Numbered from the stretch's first letter, positions 17,388-27,280 are shown. The stretch is DNA of 64,000 bases from Streptomyces sp. TG1A-60 (GCF_037201975.1 NZ_CP147520.1:2976001-3040000), one strand, 5' to 3'. Notes: generated from the sequence alone by a model not told the origin. Numbers and translations: made by a program.

Positions 17388-18206
17388 TCACTCCCCCGGC
17401 CAGTCGGGCTTCCGCTTCTCGTTGAAGGCGGCCACGCCCTCCGTCCGGTCTCCCGAGAAGGCCACCGAACGCCATGCCGCGTCCTCGACGTCCAGCCCGG
17501 CGCGCAGGTCGAGCCCGTGGCCGAGCCGGAGCGCGCGCTTGGCCGCACGCAGCCCGACGGGCGAGTTCGCGGCGATGCGCGCGGCCAGCGCCAAGGCCTC
17601 CGCCCGGTCCCGCCCCTCCTCCACCACCTGGTCCACGAGCCCCAGCTCCCCCGCCTCGACCGCCTCCAGCCGCCGCGCCGTGAAGATCAGCTCGGCGGCC
17701 CGCGCGGCCCCCACCCGACGCGGCAGCAACTGCGTGCCCCCGCCGCCGGGAATCACCCCCACCGACACCTCCGGCAGCCCCACCACCGCCGTACGGTCGG
17801 CCACGATCAGGTCGCAGGACAGGGCCAGTTCGAAGCCGCCGCCCAGCGCGAAGCCGTGCACGGCGGCGATGGCGGGCATCGGCAGCTCCAGCACGCCGGT
17901 GTACGCCGCCCGCGCCACGGGCCGCTGCCGCACCAGGTCGGCGTCGCTGAACGAGTTCCGCTCCTTCAGATCCGCCCCCACGCAGAACGCCCGCTCATGC
18001 GTCGACGTCACCACGACCACGCGTACGTCCCGGTCGGCGGCCAGCGCCGCGCACGCCGCCGCGACGGAACGGGCCATCTCCGTCGACACGGCGTTCATGG
18101 CCTTGGGCCGGTCGAGGACCAGCTCGGCGACATACTCGTGCCGCCGTACGACGACGAACTCCCCGTACCGCCGCCCGTCCCGCCCCACTGCCGCGCCGTC
18201 ACCCAT
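17388..18206 (-). CDS. enoyl-CoA hydratase/isomerase family protein
   Basis: A 272-residue crotonase-fold protein of fatty acid or amino acid acyl-CoA metabolism. Oxyanion-hole segments are in FCVGADLKER near residue 75 and in HGFALGGGFELALSCDLIVA near residue 120. The second catalytic Glu position is in GLPEVSVGVIPGGGGTQLLP. Both Glu positions of hydratases (GFE and PEV) are present, so hydratase activity is plausible. Start is ATG 18206 with GGGAGGG upstream. The exact acyl-CoA cannot be deduced. Confidence 0.88.
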   Translation of the reverse strand: MGDGAAVGRDGRRYGEFVVVRRHEYVAELVLDRPKAMNAVSTEMARSVAAACAALAADRDVRVVVVTSTHERAFCVGADLKERNSFSDADLVRQRPVARAAYTGVLELPMPAIAAVHGFALGGGFELALSCDLIVADRTAVVGLPEVSVGVIPGGGGTQLLPRRVGAARAAELIFTARRLEAVEAGELGLVDQVVEEGRDRAEALALAARIAANSPVGLRAAKRALRLGHGLDLRAGLDVEDAAWRSVAFSGDRTEGVAAFNEKRKPDWPGE

Positions 18207-18217
18207 GACACCCTCCC

Positions 18218-18234
18218 GGTTAACGTCGGTTAAC
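18218..18234. promoter_or_regulatory. direct repeat GGTTAAC-N3-GGTTAAC before enoyl-CoA hydratase gene
   Basis: Two copies of GGTTAAC with a 10-bp period lie just upstream of the ribosome site. GTTAAC is itself palindromic, so this may be an operator covering the transcription start. No AT-rich sequence of this kind occurs elsewhere near it. Confidence 0.4.
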
Positions 18235-18651
18235 TACTGCCGCCCCGATCATCGCAGCCGGGCCCTTCCGGGGAAAGCCGTGGTCGGCTGTGGGTGCTGC
18301 CGCCGGCGGCTGGGTGGGCGCCGGACGGGGCGGGGCGGGGGCTTCGGGCGTGCGGGCCGTCGAGGGCGCGGGAGGGGCACGTCGGCGGCGGGGCCCCACA
18401 CAAGCGACACGGTGCGGCGGGGCCCGGCGGGCAAGCCGGCGACCTCACCGGTACCTCAGCCCATCGCCACTCGACCCACGGGCCATGACCGGCGCGTCAC
18501 TCAAGCTCACCCGTCCCGAGCCACGCTCTCCGCACCACACACCCTCGGCCCGCCGGTCCGCCGCCCCGCCACGCCGCTCACGGGCTTCAGCGCCTCAGGG
18601 CCACCCGACCCGCACCCCACACGCCCGAGGCGCCCGACGCGCGTCGGGCCC
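18235..18651. other. intergenic region, no gene seen
   Basis: A 417-bp very GC-rich segment between the enoyl-CoA hydratase promoter and the end of cya. The open frames here are arginine/glycine/proline-rich without start signals, and I do not accept any of them. Confidence 0.5.
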
Positions 18652-19779
18652 TCACGCCCTCCCCGGCCTGCGCGTCAGCAGCCACGGCTGGACCACGCCC
18701 AACCCGCGCACGGGCCGTTGCCACATCGGCTGGAGGGCGAAGCGGTAGGTGGGAAGCTCCTCGCCCTCCTTCTCGGCGGCAGCAGCGGCCTCGGCGGCAT
18801 CGGCCTCGGATGCGGGGGCCTCACCGGTGCGGGTGAGTTCCTCGGCGAAGGCGCCGTCGACGAGGACCGCGTCCTTGGGCGCTATCGAGGTGAGCCGGCT
18901 CGCGAGGTTCACGGTCGAACCGAAGACGTCGCCCATCCGGGTCGTCACCGTGCCGAAGGCCATGCCGACGCGCAGCTCGGGCATGGTCTCGTCGTTTGCC
19001 ATGGTCTCGATGAGCCGCAGGGCGATCTCCGCGGCCACGCCGGCGTCATCGGTGGCGTACAGGACCTCGTCGCCCAGGGTCTTGACGAGCCGGCCGCCGT
19101 TCGCGGCCACCAGGTCCGCCGCCGTCGTCTCGAAGGCCTCGACGAGTTCACCGAGCTCCTCCTCCTCCATGCGCCGGGTCAGGCGCGTGAAGCCGACGAG
19201 ATCGGCGAAGCAGACCGCCAGCCGCCGGTCGACCATCTCCTCGTCGTCGGCCGCCTGCACGACCCGCCCCGTCGCGGCGGCGAGCTGCCGCCGCCAGACG
19301 TAGACGAGGAACTCCTCCAGCTCCGGCAGCAACAGCTCGACCAGGGGGTACGTCACCTCGGTACGGGTCATGCCCGGCTCCGGCGGCTCGGTCAGGCCCT
19401 CCAGGAAGGAGTCGATCTGCCACTCGGCGAGCCGCGCCGTGGTCTGCCCGGTGGAACGGGCCACCTGTACCGCCATGGCCTCACTCAGCAGCCCCGCCTC
19501 GACGAGACCGGCGAGCCGTCGCAGCGCCAGCACGTCCGCCTCGGTCAGCGCCTTGGCCTGGCCGATGTCCGCGAAGCCCATCGCCCGCCAGAAGCGGGAC
19601 GCCAGCTCCATGGAGACGCCCGCGCTGCGCGCCGCCTGGAAAGGGGTGTAGCGGCGCTCGGCACCGAGGATGAGCCCTTCGAGCCGCAGCGCCAGCGGGT
19701 CCTCCTCGCCGGCGTCCGCGCCCGGCGGGTCGACTCGGCCGTGCGCGTCCGTGCCGGAGCCCGTGTCCTCGACGCTCAC
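18652..19779 (-). CDS. cya: class III adenylate cyclase
   Basis: A 375-residue cytoplasmic cyclase making cAMP, which in S. coelicolor is needed for proper spore germination. The N-terminal about 190 residues form a helical domain (RRYTPFQAARSAGVSMELAS) of the kind seen in actinobacterial Cya. The CHD domain follows with the first metal aspartate in VCFADLVGFTRL, the second in KTLGDEVLYAT and the transition-state asparagine in FGSTVNLASRL. The C-terminal tail is Ala/Glu-rich. Size and neighbours agree with the Streptomyces cya gene. It has no membrane segment. Confidence 0.92.
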   Translation of the reverse strand: MSVEDTGSGTDAHGRVDPPGADAGEEDPLALRLEGLILGAERRYTPFQAARSAGVSMELASRFWRAMGFADIGQAKALTEADVLALRRLAGLVEAGLLSEAMAVQVARSTGQTTARLAEWQIDSFLEGLTEPPEPGMTRTEVTYPLVELLLPELEEFLVYVWRRQLAAATGRVVQAADDEEMVDRRLAVCFADLVGFTRLTRRMEEEELGELVEAFETTAADLVAANGGRLVKTLGDEVLYATDDAGVAAEIALRLIETMANDETMPELRVGMAFGTVTTRMGDVFGSTVNLASRLTSIAPKDAVLVDGAFAEELTRTGEAPASEADAAEAAAAAEKEGEELPTYRFALQPMWQRPVRGLGVVQPWLLTRRPGRA

Positions 19780-19987
19780 GCCTGCTGCCCTTCCGATCTC
19801 CCGCGGTCACGTACTCGACCGGCCTCAACTCTACGGCAGGTGTGCGCCAGCTCACTCCGTCAGGTGGGCCGAAGGGCGCGTACCCCCTTTCCGGTGCCTG
19901 TATCCAGCATCAATGTCCGGCATCCCCACGGGCCACCCGAAGGAGCGACGTCCCCGGACCCCGCCGCAGCCCTCCGGAGCGGGGCCG

Positions 19988-20872
19988 TCACACAGGCCGC
20001 AGGTGCACGATGTCCCCCGCTCCCACCGGTTCCTGCATGCCGTCCTCCGTCGCGAGCACGAGCCGCCCGTCCCCGTCCACCGCCACGGCCTCCCCCACGA
20101 CCGACCGGTCTCCGGGCAGCTCGGCCCGCACCTTCCGTCCCAGGGTCGCGCACCCGGCGGCGTACGCCTCCTGAAGACCGCTCACCGACGGATCACCGCC
20201 GGCGGCCCGCCACCGCCCATACCAGCCCTCCAGGGACCGCAGCACGGCCCGCAGCAGCGGATCGCGGTCGGTGGTCAGCGCGCCCGCGAGCACCAGCGAC
20301 CCGGCCCCGGGGACCGGCAGCTCGTCCTCCCGCAGGCTGACGTTGACACCGATACCGATCACCACGCCCTCCGCGCCGGCGCGCTCCGCGAGGACACCGC
20401 CGGCCTTGCGCTCCTCGCCGCCCACGGTCACCAGCAGGTCGTTGGGCCACTTGAGTGCCGTGTCGACCCCGGCGGCGCGGGACAGCCCGGTCGCCACGGC
20501 GACGCCGGTGAGGAGCGGCAGCCAGCCCCAGCGCTCGACGGGCACCTCGCCCGGCTTGAGGAGGACGGAGAAGAAGAGTCCGGAACGCGCGGGCGCGGTC
20601 CACGTCCGGTCGAGGCGCCCGCGCCCCGCGTCCTGCTTCTCGGCGACGAGCACGGCCCCCTCGGGCAGCCGGTCGGCGCGCCCCGCGAGGTCGGTGTTGG
20701 TGGAGCCGATGGCCGACACGACGTCCAGGGAACTCCACAGCCCGCCCTGCCGGACCAGCGCCCGGCGCAGCGCGGCGGAGTTGAGGGGCGGCCGGTCCAG
20801 GTCGGACCACCGGCTGCCGCTGGAGTCGTCGGAGTGGCCGGGCTTGTCGTCTGAGGCATCTCGCGGCGTCAT
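19988..20872 (-). CDS. birA: biotin--[acetyl-CoA-carboxylase] ligase
   Basis: A 294-residue biotin protein ligase that attaches biotin to the carboxyl carrier domain of acyl-CoA carboxylases such as AccA2 encoded nearby. The biotinyl-AMP loop GRGRLDRTW is at about residue 85 and the active-site motif LKWPNDLLV at about 140. A small C-terminal SH3-like domain follows. It lacks the N-terminal DNA-binding domain of E. coli BirA, so it is a group I ligase with no repressor role. Start is ATG 20872. It is divergent from pccB, a functional pairing. Confidence 0.93.
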   Translation of the reverse strand: MTPRDASDDKPGHSDDSSGSRWSDLDRPPLNSAALRRALVRQGGLWSSLDVVSAIGSTNTDLAGRADRLPEGAVLVAEKQDAGRGRLDRTWTAPARSGLFFSVLLKPGEVPVERWGWLPLLTGVAVATGLSRAAGVDTALKWPNDLLVTVGGEERKAGGVLAERAGAEGVVIGIGVNVSLREDELPVPGAGSLVLAGALTTDRDPLLRAVLRSLEGWYGRWRAAGGDPSVSGLQEAYAAGCATLGRKVRAELPGDRSVVGEAVAVDGDGRLVLATEDGMQEPVGAGDIVHLRPV

Positions 20873-21109
20873 GCAACCCACCCTAGGTGTGGTAAACGCC
20901 GCACTGCCGAACGGTAGGCGCAGCACTACGCTACGGATGAGTAACCGCCGCCACTTCTGAGCACGTACTGATACGACCCGATACGCCCCGTTCCCTCGAC
21001 GTCCGCCGCACGCCCCGCAGGTCCCGCACGTCCCCGCACGACCCTCACGTCCCCGCACCGCCCTCACCACCCTCACGTCCCCATTGAGCAGGCAGGGAGC
21101 CGCATCCCG

Positions 21110-22699
21110 ATGTCCGAGCCGGAAGAGATCGACATTCACACGACCGCGGGGAAGCTCGCGGACCTGCAGCGCCGTATCCATGAGGCGACGCACGCCGGCT
21201 CCGAGCGCGCGGTGGAGAAGCAGCACGCCAAAGGCAAGTTGACTGCCCGTGAGCGGATCGGCCTGCTGCTCGACGAGGACTCGTTCGTCGAGTTCGACGA
21301 GTTCGCCCGGCACCGCTCCACCGACTTCGGCATGGAGCACAACCGCCCCTACGGCGACGGCGTCGTGACCGGCTACGGCACCGTCGACGGCCGCCCGGTC
21401 GCGGTCTTCTCCCAGGACTTCACCGTCCTCGGCGGCTCCCTGGGCGAGGTCTTCGGCCAGAAGATCATGAAGGTGATGGACTTCGCCCTCAAGACGGGCT
21501 GCCCGGTCGTCGGCATCAACGACTCCGGCGGTGCCCGCATCCAGGAGGGCGTCATGGCGCTGGGCATGTACGGCGAGATCTTCCGCCGCAACACCCACGC
21601 CTCCGGCGTGATCCCCCAGATCTCCCTCGTCGTCGGCCCGTGCGCGGGCGGCGCGGTCTACTCCCCCGCGATCACCGACTTCACGGTCATGGTCGACCAG
21701 ACCTCGCACATGTTCATCACCGGCCCCGACGTCATCAAGACGGTCACCGGCGAGGACGTCGGCTTCGAGGAACTGGGCGGCGCCCGCACCCACAACGCGA
21801 CATCGGGCGTGGCGCACCACATGGCGGGCGACGAGAAGGACGCCGTCGAATACGTCAAGCAGCTCCTGTCCTACCTCCCGTCGAACAACCTCAGCGAGCC
21901 CCCGGCCTTCCCGGACCAAGCCGATCTCGCCGTCACCGACGAGGACCGCGAGCTGGACGTGCTGGTTCCCGACAGCGCGAACCAGCCGTACGACATGCAC
22001 ACGGTCATCGAGCACGTCCTGGACGACTTCGAGTTCTTCGAGACCCAGCCTCTGTTCGCGCCGAACATCCTCACCGGCTTCGGCCGCGTCGAGGGCCACC
22101 CGGTCGGCATCGTCGCCAACCAGCCGATGCAGTTCGCCGGCTGCCTGGACATCGACGCCTCCGAGAAGGCGGCTCGTTTCGTCCGCACCTGCGACGCCTT
22201 CAACGTCCCGGTGCTGACCTTCGTCGACGTCCCCGGCTTCCTTCCGGGCGTCGGCCAGGAACACGAGGGCATCATCCGCCGCGGCGCCAAGCTGATCTAC
22301 GCCTACGCCGAAGCCACCGTCCCCCTCATCACGGTGATCACCCGCAAGGCCTTCGGCGGCGCCTACGACGTCATGGGCTCCAAGCACCTCGGCGCGGACC
22401 TCAACCTCGCCTGGCCCACCGCCCAGATCGCCGTCATGGGTGCCCAGGGCGCGGTCAACATCCTCCACCGCCGCACCATCGCCGCCGCCCCCGACGCCGA
22501 ACGCGAGGACGTCCGCGCCCGCCTCGTCCAGGCATACGAGGACACCCTCCTCAACCCCTACACGGCGGCCGAACGCGGCTACGTCGACGCGGTCATCACC
22601 CCCTCCGACACCCGCCGCCACCTCGTCCGCGGCCTGCGTCAACTGCGTACCAAGCGGGAATCCCTTCCCCCGAAGAAGCACGGCAACATCCCCCTCTAG
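21110..22699 (+). CDS. pccB: acyl-CoA (propionyl-CoA) carboxylase beta subunit
   Basis: A 529-residue carboxyltransferase subunit. It transfers CO2 from carboxybiotin to propionyl-CoA, giving methylmalonyl-CoA, an extender unit for polyketides. Both crotonase-like halves are present: the acyl-CoA oxyanion region [13 protein letters not shown] and [16 protein letters not shown] in the first half, and [20 protein letters not shown] with [15 protein letters not shown] in the second. An Asp in the second half selects propionyl over acetyl in this family; I did not verify that residue. Start is ATG 21110 after GGGAG. The epsilon gene follows 17 bp later. Confidence 0.95.
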   Translation: MSEPEEIDIHTTAGKLADLQRRIHEATHAGSERAVEKQHAKGKLTARERIGLLLDEDSFVEFDEFARHRSTDFGMEHNRPYGDGVVTGYGTVDGRPVAVFSQDFTVLGGSLGEVFGQKIMKVMDFALKTGCPVVGINDSGGARIQEGVMALGMYGEIFRRNTHASGVIPQISLVVGPCAGGAVYSPAITDFTVMVDQTSHMFITGPDVIKTVTGEDVGFEELGGARTHNATSGVAHHMAGDEKDAVEYVKQLLSYLPSNNLSEPPAFPDQADLAVTDEDRELDVLVPDSANQPYDMHTVIEHVLDDFEFFETQPLFAPNILTGFGRVEGHPVGIVANQPMQFAGCLDIDASEKAARFVRTCDAFNVPVLTFVDVPGFLPGVGQEHEGIIRRGAKLIYAYAEATVPLITVITRKAFGGAYDVMGSKHLGADLNLAWPTAQIAVMGAQGAVNILHRRTIAAAPDAEREDVRARLVQAYEDTLLNPYTAAERGYVDAVITPSDTRRHLVRGLRQLRTKRESLPPKKHGNIPL

Positions 22700-22716
22700 G
22701 TCTGCTGGGAGCCGAC

Positions 22717-22926
22717 ATGACCATCAAGGTCGTACGGGGCAATCCGACCCCGGAGGAGCTGGCCGCCGCACTGGCGGTGGTCCGCGCCCGCGCCGCGGCG
22801 GCTGCCGCCGAGCCGCCCGGCGCGCCCGACACCCGGGACTCCTGGTCCGACCCGTCCCGCATCGCCGCCCACCGCCTCCCGGCCCCGGGCCCCACCACGT
22901 GGAGCCGCACCTACTGGCCCGGCTGA
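22717..22926 (+). CDS. pccE: acyl-CoA carboxylase epsilon subunit
   Basis: A 69-residue protein. The N-terminal [22 protein letters not shown] segment (here [20 protein letters not shown]) and the C-terminal [21 protein letters not shown] are the two conserved parts of the actinobacterial epsilon subunit. An Ala-rich helix joins them. The epsilon subunit stabilises the carboxylase holoenzyme and raises its activity. It lies directly after pccB and is surely co-transcribed. The ribosome site is CTGGGAG. Confidence 0.92.
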   Translation: MTIKVVRGNPTPEELAAALAVVRARAAAAAAEPPGAPDTRDSWSDPSRIAAHRLPAPGPTTWSRTYWPG

Positions 22927-22947
22927 GCGGAACCTCTGCCACCGACT

Positions 22948-22963
22948 TGAGTACGCGTACTCA
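22948..22963. promoter_or_regulatory. 16-bp perfect palindrome, possible operator
   Basis: TGAGTACGCGTACTCA is a perfect palindrome lying 22 bp after the pccE stop and 35 bp before the next small gene. It is too short for a terminator stem with a loop and looks like an operator overlapping a promoter. Confidence 0.5.
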
Positions 22964-22998
22964 GGCGCCCGGCCCCCAGGGCGACGCACCATCGCAGC

Positions 22999-23127
22999 AT
23001 GCTCTGGTCCGACCCCGAGAACGAGCCGCCGAAGGAACTGCGCGACACGCAGGACATGCTTCGGCGGCTCGGCATCCTCATGGCCTGCGCCATGCTCGTG
23101 GCCATGCTCGTCCTGGGCATCCTCTGA
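22999..23127 (+). CDS. 42-residue single-span membrane protein
   Basis: ATG 22999 opens a 42-codon gene ([20 protein letters not shown]) that ends with a transmembrane helix ([19 protein letters not shown]). The acidic/basic N-terminus and C-terminal helix suggest a small bitopic or tail-anchored protein. The third position is GC-biased as in genes. Similar tiny genes occur beside pccE in other streptomycetes as I recall. The ribosome site is not obvious and the start lies close to the palindrome at 22948, so a leaderless or short-leader transcript is likely. Confidence 0.65.
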   Translation: MLWSDPENEPPKELRDTQDMLRRLGILMACAMLVAMLVLGIL

Positions 23128-23136
23128 CCGAAGGCC

Positions 23137-23167
23137 GGGGGCCGGGGGCTGGGGGCTGGGGGCTGGG
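23137..23167 (+). repeat. G-run tandem array, potential G-quadruplex
   Basis: Four runs of five G separated by CC, CT and CT, followed by CTGGG, in the 182-bp space between the small membrane gene and maf. The regular GGGGGCT spacing suits an intramolecular G-quadruplex on the plus strand, in the leader or promoter of maf. Confidence 0.5.
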
Positions 23168-23309
23168 CAGCGGTAGGCCGCGCGACTCGGCGCTCACCAG
23201 GTGCCGCCGCGCCCACCGTGGCCGCCTCAGCGGCACGACTGCACGCCGGCCGGGGAGGGCGGCACGGGACCGACGCCGGCACCCGCAGCCACGCCGATAC
23301 CCTGGCCCC

Positions 23310-23933
23310 ATGACCGATCCGCAGCCCCGCCGCCGCCTCGTCCTCGCCTCGCAGTCCCCCGCCCGCCTCAACCTGCTCCGCCAGGCCGGCCTGTCCCCCG
23401 AGGTGATCGTCAGCGGCGTGGACGAGGACGCCGTGACGGCCCCCACCCCCGCCGACCTCGCCCTCGCCCTCGCCGAGGCGAAGGCCTCCGTCGTGGCGGC
23501 GAAGCCGGAGGTCAAGGGCGCCCTCGTCATCGGCTGCGACTCGGTCCTCGACCTCGACGGCGAAGCGCTCGGCAAGCCCGCCGACGCCGAGGAGGCCACC
23601 GCCCGCTGGAAGTCCATGCGGGGTCGCGCCGGCACCCTCCAGACCGGCCACTGCGTCTACGACACCGCCACCGGCCACCACACCTCCGCCACCGCCTCCA
23701 CGGTCGTCCACTTCGGCGACCCCAGCGACGAGGAGATCGCCGCGTACGTCGCCTCCGGCGAACCCCTCCATGTGGCAGGCGCGTTCACCCTCGACGGCCG
23801 CTCGGCCCCGTTCATCAACGGCATCGAGGGCGACAACGGCAACGTCATCGGGATCAGCCTTCCCCTCGTCCGCCGCCTGCTGGACCGACTGGGCGTGGGG
23901 ATCACGGAGTTGTGGACGCCGCGCACGAACTGA
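23310..23933 (+). CDS. maf: Maf nucleoside triphosphate pyrophosphatase
   Basis: A 207-residue Maf/YhdE-family pyrophosphatase that hydrolyses dTTP, UTP or modified nucleotides to monophosphates. The N-terminal signature [19 protein letters not shown] binds the phosphates. The acidic catalytic motif is in [16 protein letters not shown], and a late motif is in [20 protein letters not shown]. Start is ATG 23310. Placement within the acyl-CoA carboxylase cluster is a conserved actinobacterial arrangement without a known functional link. Confidence 0.9.
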   Translation: MTDPQPRRRLVLASQSPARLNLLRQAGLSPEVIVSGVDEDAVTAPTPADLALALAEAKASVVAAKPEVKGALVIGCDSVLDLDGEALGKPADAEEATARWKSMRGRAGTLQTGHCVYDTATGHHTSATASTVVHFGDPSDEEIAAYVASGEPLHVAGAFTLDGRSAPFINGIEGDNGNVIGISLPLVRRLLDRLGVGITELWTPRTN

Positions 23934-23960
23934 CCTGCGAGCGTGAGCCGATCCGCGGCG

Positions 23961-24407
23961 TCACGAAGCGCTGGACGCCGAGGACACGACCGCGTCGGAC
24001 GGTTCGCCCGCCCCGTCCCGCCGCTCGTACGTCATCAGTGTGAGCAGCACCAGCCCCAGCACCACCATCATGAACGCGAACGCCCCCCACCCCACCAGCC
24101 CGACGGTGAGCGCCCCGAGCAGCCCGTGCACGACGGCCACGCTGATGAGCAGGATCCGTCCGAGCCCGGCGGCGGGCCGGTTGCGTACCGCGACGAGCAG
24201 GGCGACCACCCCGCAGAGGACGAAGTAGAGGCCGAAGACCAGCCCCCCGGCCTTCGTCGAGACGGACATCGCGTCCGGATCGAGCCCGGCGAGCGACATC
24301 TTCTGCCGGTCGACGACGGTGCCGAGGAACCACTGCAGCCCGGCGATCCCGAGCCCCTCCGCGATCAGCACGATCGCCGTGACCACCGCCACCGGTCTGC
24401 GGATCAC
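23961..24407 (-). CDS. four-helix membrane protein
   Basis: A 148-residue protein with four predicted transmembrane helices: about residues 6-30, 52-72, 84-100 and 103-126 (for example VVTAIVLIAEGLGIAGLQWF). A short charged and Ser-rich C-terminal tail follows. I recognise no family. Start is GTG 24407. It lies convergent with maf, with only 27 bp between the stops, and divergent from accA2. Confidence 0.8.
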   Translation of the reverse strand: MIRRPVAVVTAIVLIAEGLGIAGLQWFLGTVVDRQKMSLAGLDPDAMSVSTKAGGLVFGLYFVLCGVVALLVAVRNRPAAGLGRILLISVAVVHGLLGALTVGLVGWGAFAFMMVVLGLVLLTLMTYERRDGAGEPSDAVVSSASSAS

Positions 24408-24760
24408 CGGCCCCCACCCACTTCCACTTACCCCAGGTACACCTTCGAGACATCGCGAACGCTACTAACGGGTAAACCCGGGGACAAGGGTTATCCCGAG
24501 AGCAAAGAATCGTTGGGCCATTAGTAGGGACTCCACAAAGAAACCCGACCTGCCGCAGCGCTGCCACACAGAGACCTTGACCACATCAGAGGGCTAGGGT
24601 TTGGCCGTGGTGTCCTACGCCATGCTGTGCGACAAGGGATTTCGCCGGTCGAGCGAGCCTCTGCTAACGCTGCGTGTGGGCAAGCTCACCATTGTGGACG
24701 GGTCGAAACGCCGTGTCGGCAGTCCCTAAACTCGGCTTGTTTCAAGGAGAGGGAGCCATC
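24408..24760. other. long AT-richer leader/promoter region before accA2
   Basis: This 353-bp stretch has clearly lower GC than its surroundings and no gene. It probably contains promoters for both flanking genes. A candidate -10 (TAAACT) lies at 24726-24731, and AAGGAGAGGGA is the ribosome site of accA2. I did not recognise a riboswitch. Confidence 0.5.
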
Positions 24761-26533
24761 GTGCGCAAGGTGTTGATCGCCAACCGAGGCGAAATCGCTG
24801 TCCGCGTCGCCCGGGCGTGCCGGGACGCCGGGATCGCGAGCGTGGCCGTGTACGCCGATCCGGACCGGGACGCGCCACACGTGCGGGCCGCGGACGAGGC
24901 GTTCGCCCTGGGCGGTGACACTCCGGCGACCAGCTACCTGGACATGGGCAAGGTGCTGCAGGCCGCGAAGGACTCCGGCGCGGACGCGATCCACCCGGGT
25001 TACGGCTTCCTCTCGGAGAACGCGGACTTCGCGCAGGCGGTCCTGGACGCGGGCCTGATCTGGATCGGTCCACCCCCGCAGGCCATCCGCGACCTGGGTG
25101 ACAAGGTGGCGGCCCGTCATATCGCCCAGCGCGCGGGCGCCCCGCTCGTCGCGGGCACCCCGGACCCGGTCTCGGGCGCCGAGGAGGTCGTGGCGTTCGC
25201 CGGGCAGCACGGTCTGCCGATCGCCATCAAGGCGGCGTTCGGCGGCGGCGGCCGTGGTCTGAAAGTCGCCCGCACCCTGGAGGAGGTCCCGGAGCTGTAC
25301 GACTCCGCCGTCCGCGAGGCCGTGGCGGCCTTCGGCCGGGGCGAGTGCTTCGTGGAGCGCTACCTGGACAGGCCCCGCCACGTCGAGACCCAGTGCCTGG
25401 CCGACAGCCACGGCAACGTGGTCGTCGTCTCCACCCGCGACTGCTCCCTCCAGCGCCGCCACCAGAAACTGGTCGAGGAGGCGCCGGCCCCGTTCCTGTC
25501 CGAGGCGCAGAACGCCGAGCTGTACGCGGCGTCGAAGGCCATCCTCAAGGAGGCCGGCTACGTCGGTGCCGGCACCGTCGAGTTCCTGGTCGGCCTGGAC
25601 GGCACGATCTCCTTCCTGGAGGTCAACACCCGCCTCCAGGTGGAGCACCCGGTCACCGAGGAGGTCACCGGCATCGACCTGGTGCGCGAGATGTTCCGCA
25701 TCGCCGACGGCGAGGAACTGGGCTACGACGACCCGCCGCTGCGCGGCCACTCCTTCGAGTTCCGCATCAACGGCGAGGACCCGGGCCGCAACTTCCTCCC
25801 GGCCCCCGGCACGGTCACCACGTTCACCCCGCCCGCCGGCCCCGGTGTCCGTCTGGACGCGGGTGTGGAGTCCGGCAGCGTGATCGGCCCGGCCTGGGAC
25901 TCCCTCCTCGCCAAGCTGATCGTCACCGGCGCCACCCGCCGGCAGGCCCTGCAGCGCGCCGCCCGCGCTCTGGAGGAGTTCACCGTCGAGGGCATGGCGA
26001 CGGCCATCCCCTTCCACCGGGCGGTCGTCAGGGACCCTGCGTTCGCCCCCGAACTGACCGGTTCGACGGACCCGTTCACGGTCCACACCCGCTGGATCGA
26101 GACCGGGTTCGTCAACGAGATCAAGCCCTTCGCCGTCCCCGCCGACACCGACGCCGAGGACGAGACGGACCGCGAGACGATCGTCGTCGAGGTCGGCGGC
26201 AAGCGCCTGGAGGTCTCCCTCCCCGCCGCCCTCGGCATGACCCTGGCCCGCACGGGCCTCGCGGCGGGCGCCAAACCCAAGCGCCGCGCGGCGAAGAAGT
26301 CGGGCCCGGCCGCCTCCGGTGACACCCTCGCCTCCCCGATGCAGGGCACGATCGTCAAGGTCGCCGTCGAGGAGGGCCAGGAGGTCAAGGAGGGCGACCT
26401 CATCGTCGTCCTGGAGGCCATGAAGATGGAGCAGCCCCTCAACGCCCACCGCTCCGGCACCGTCAAGGGCCTGAGCGCCGAGATCGGCGCCTCCGTCACC
26501 TCCGGCGCGTCGATCTGCGAGATCAAGGACTGA
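24761..26533 (+). CDS. accA2: acyl-CoA carboxylase alpha subunit (biotin carboxylase-BCCP)
   Basis: A 590-residue fusion. The biotin carboxylase part covers residues about 1-450 ([21 protein letters not shown]-grasp motif [24 protein letters not shown] near the active site). A linker follows, and the biotin carboxyl carrier domain is at the C-terminus with the biotinylation motif EAMKM near residue 551. It carboxylates biotin with ATP and bicarbonate and hands the carboxyl to PccB or AccB. Start is GTG 24761 with AAGGAGAGGGA upstream. I place it as AccA2 because of its position and full-length BCCP. Confidence 0.94.
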   Translation: MRKVLIANRGEIAVRVARACRDAGIASVAVYADPDRDAPHVRAADEAFALGGDTPATSYLDMGKVLQAAKDSGADAIHPGYGFLSENADFAQAVLDAGLIWIGPPPQAIRDLGDKVAARHIAQRAGAPLVAGTPDPVSGAEEVVAFAGQHGLPIAIKAAFGGGGRGLKVARTLEEVPELYDSAVREAVAAFGRGECFVERYLDRPRHVETQCLADSHGNVVVVSTRDCSLQRRHQKLVEEAPAPFLSEAQNAELYAASKAILKEAGYVGAGTVEFLVGLDGTISFLEVNTRLQVEHPVTEEVTGIDLVREMFRIADGEELGYDDPPLRGHSFEFRINGEDPGRNFLPAPGTVTTFTPPAGPGVRLDAGVESGSVIGPAWDSLLAKLIVTGATRRQALQRAARALEEFTVEGMATAIPFHRAVVRDPAFAPELTGSTDPFTVHTRWIETGFVNEIKPFAVPADTDAEDETDRETIVVEVGGKRLEVSLPAALGMTLARTGLAAGAKPKRRAAKKSGPAASGDTLASPMQGTIVKVAVEEGQEVKEGDLIVVLEAMKMEQPLNAHRSGTVKGLSAEIGASVTSGASICEIKD

Positions 26534-26548
26534 GGACCGCAGGACACA

Positions 26549-26582
26549 GCCCCGCGCCCCTCGGCTTCCAGGGGCGCGGGGC
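26549..26582. terminator. terminator of accA2
   Basis: 13-bp perfect stem GCCCCGCGCCCCT (26549-26561) with 26570-26582 and an 8-nt loop, 16 bp after the accA2 stop. Confidence 0.8.
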
Positions 26583-26671
26583 GCCGCGCGGACACCGCAC
26601 CCGCGGAAATTCCCCCGTCACCCGAGCTCCCAGTCTGCAGAGACCCCGGCGAAGAGAGCAGGTGACGCTTG

Positions 26672-27280
26672 GTGAGCACCCTCCCGGCCCGGCCCCCCGC
26701 GGGGGCCCGCCCGATGCGGGCCGACGCCCGCCGCAACCATGAGCGCCTGCTCACGGAAGCCCGCCTCGCCTTCGCGGCCCACGGCACCAACGCCTCCCTG
26801 GAGGACATCGCCCGCCGCGCGGACGTGGGCATCGGCACCCTCTACCGCCACTTCCCCAACCGCCAGGCGCTGCTGAGCGCGGTCTTCGAAGAAGCCGTGG
26901 GCGACCTCCTGGCCCGCGCCCGGACACAACTCGGCGCGGCCCGGCCCTGCTCCGCGCTGATCTCGTGGCTGCGCGACATCATCACCCACGCGGGTGAATA
27001 CCGCGGTCTCGCCCAGGCCCTGATGACGGTCTCCTACACGGACTCCCGCACCGAGGCGGAACACCCGTCGGACCTGGCCAGGTGCTGCGCCCCCATCCGG
27101 GAGGCGGGCACCGCCCTGCTCCAGCGGGCGCAGCAGGCGCACGCCGTACGCGACGACGTGTCCATCGGCGATCTGCTCCAGCTCACCCACGCGATCGCGC
27201 TGGCGGCCGAGGAGAGCCCGGACGACCCGGAGTTGGCCGACCGCCTGCTGACGCTGACCCTGCGCGGCCTGAGACCGTGA
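26672..27280 (+). CDS. TetR-family transcriptional regulator
   Basis: A 202-residue repressor-type protein. The N-terminal helix-turn-helix is NASLEDIARRADVGIGTLYRHFPNRQALL (about residues 40-66, quoted in parts: LEDIARRADVGIGTLYRHF). The C-terminal ligand domain is all-helical and of the SACE_7040/TetR_C type. I chose GTG 26672; TTG 26669 is also in frame. No divergent partner lies close by, so its target is unknown. Confidence 0.85.
   Translation: MSTLPARPPAGARPMRADARRNHERLLTEARLAFAAHGTNASLEDIARRADVGIGTLYRHFPNRQALLSAVFEEAVGDLLARARTQLGAARPCSALISWLRDIITHAGEYRGLAQALMTVSYTDSRTEAEHPSDLARCCAPIREAGTALLQRAQQAHAVRDDVSIGDLLQLTHAIALAAEESPDDPELADRLLTLTLRGLRP

Noticed and set aside
18290..18748. Open frames in the gap between the enoyl-CoA hydratase gene and cya
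   Set aside because: Low-complexity Gly/Ala/Arg translation without ribosome sites.
19988..22681. An 897-codon minus-strand frame through pccB
   Set aside because: High-GC antisense shadow; the real gene is birA from ATG 20872.
22948..22963. Fourth member of the CTACGCGCGTAG operator family
   Set aside because: Shares only the inner TACGCGTA and lacks the CG insertion of the nucleoside palindrome, so it is treated as a different site.
24686..26449. A 587-codon minus-strand frame opposite accA2
   Set aside because: Antisense to a clear biotin carboxylase and without any recognisable motif.
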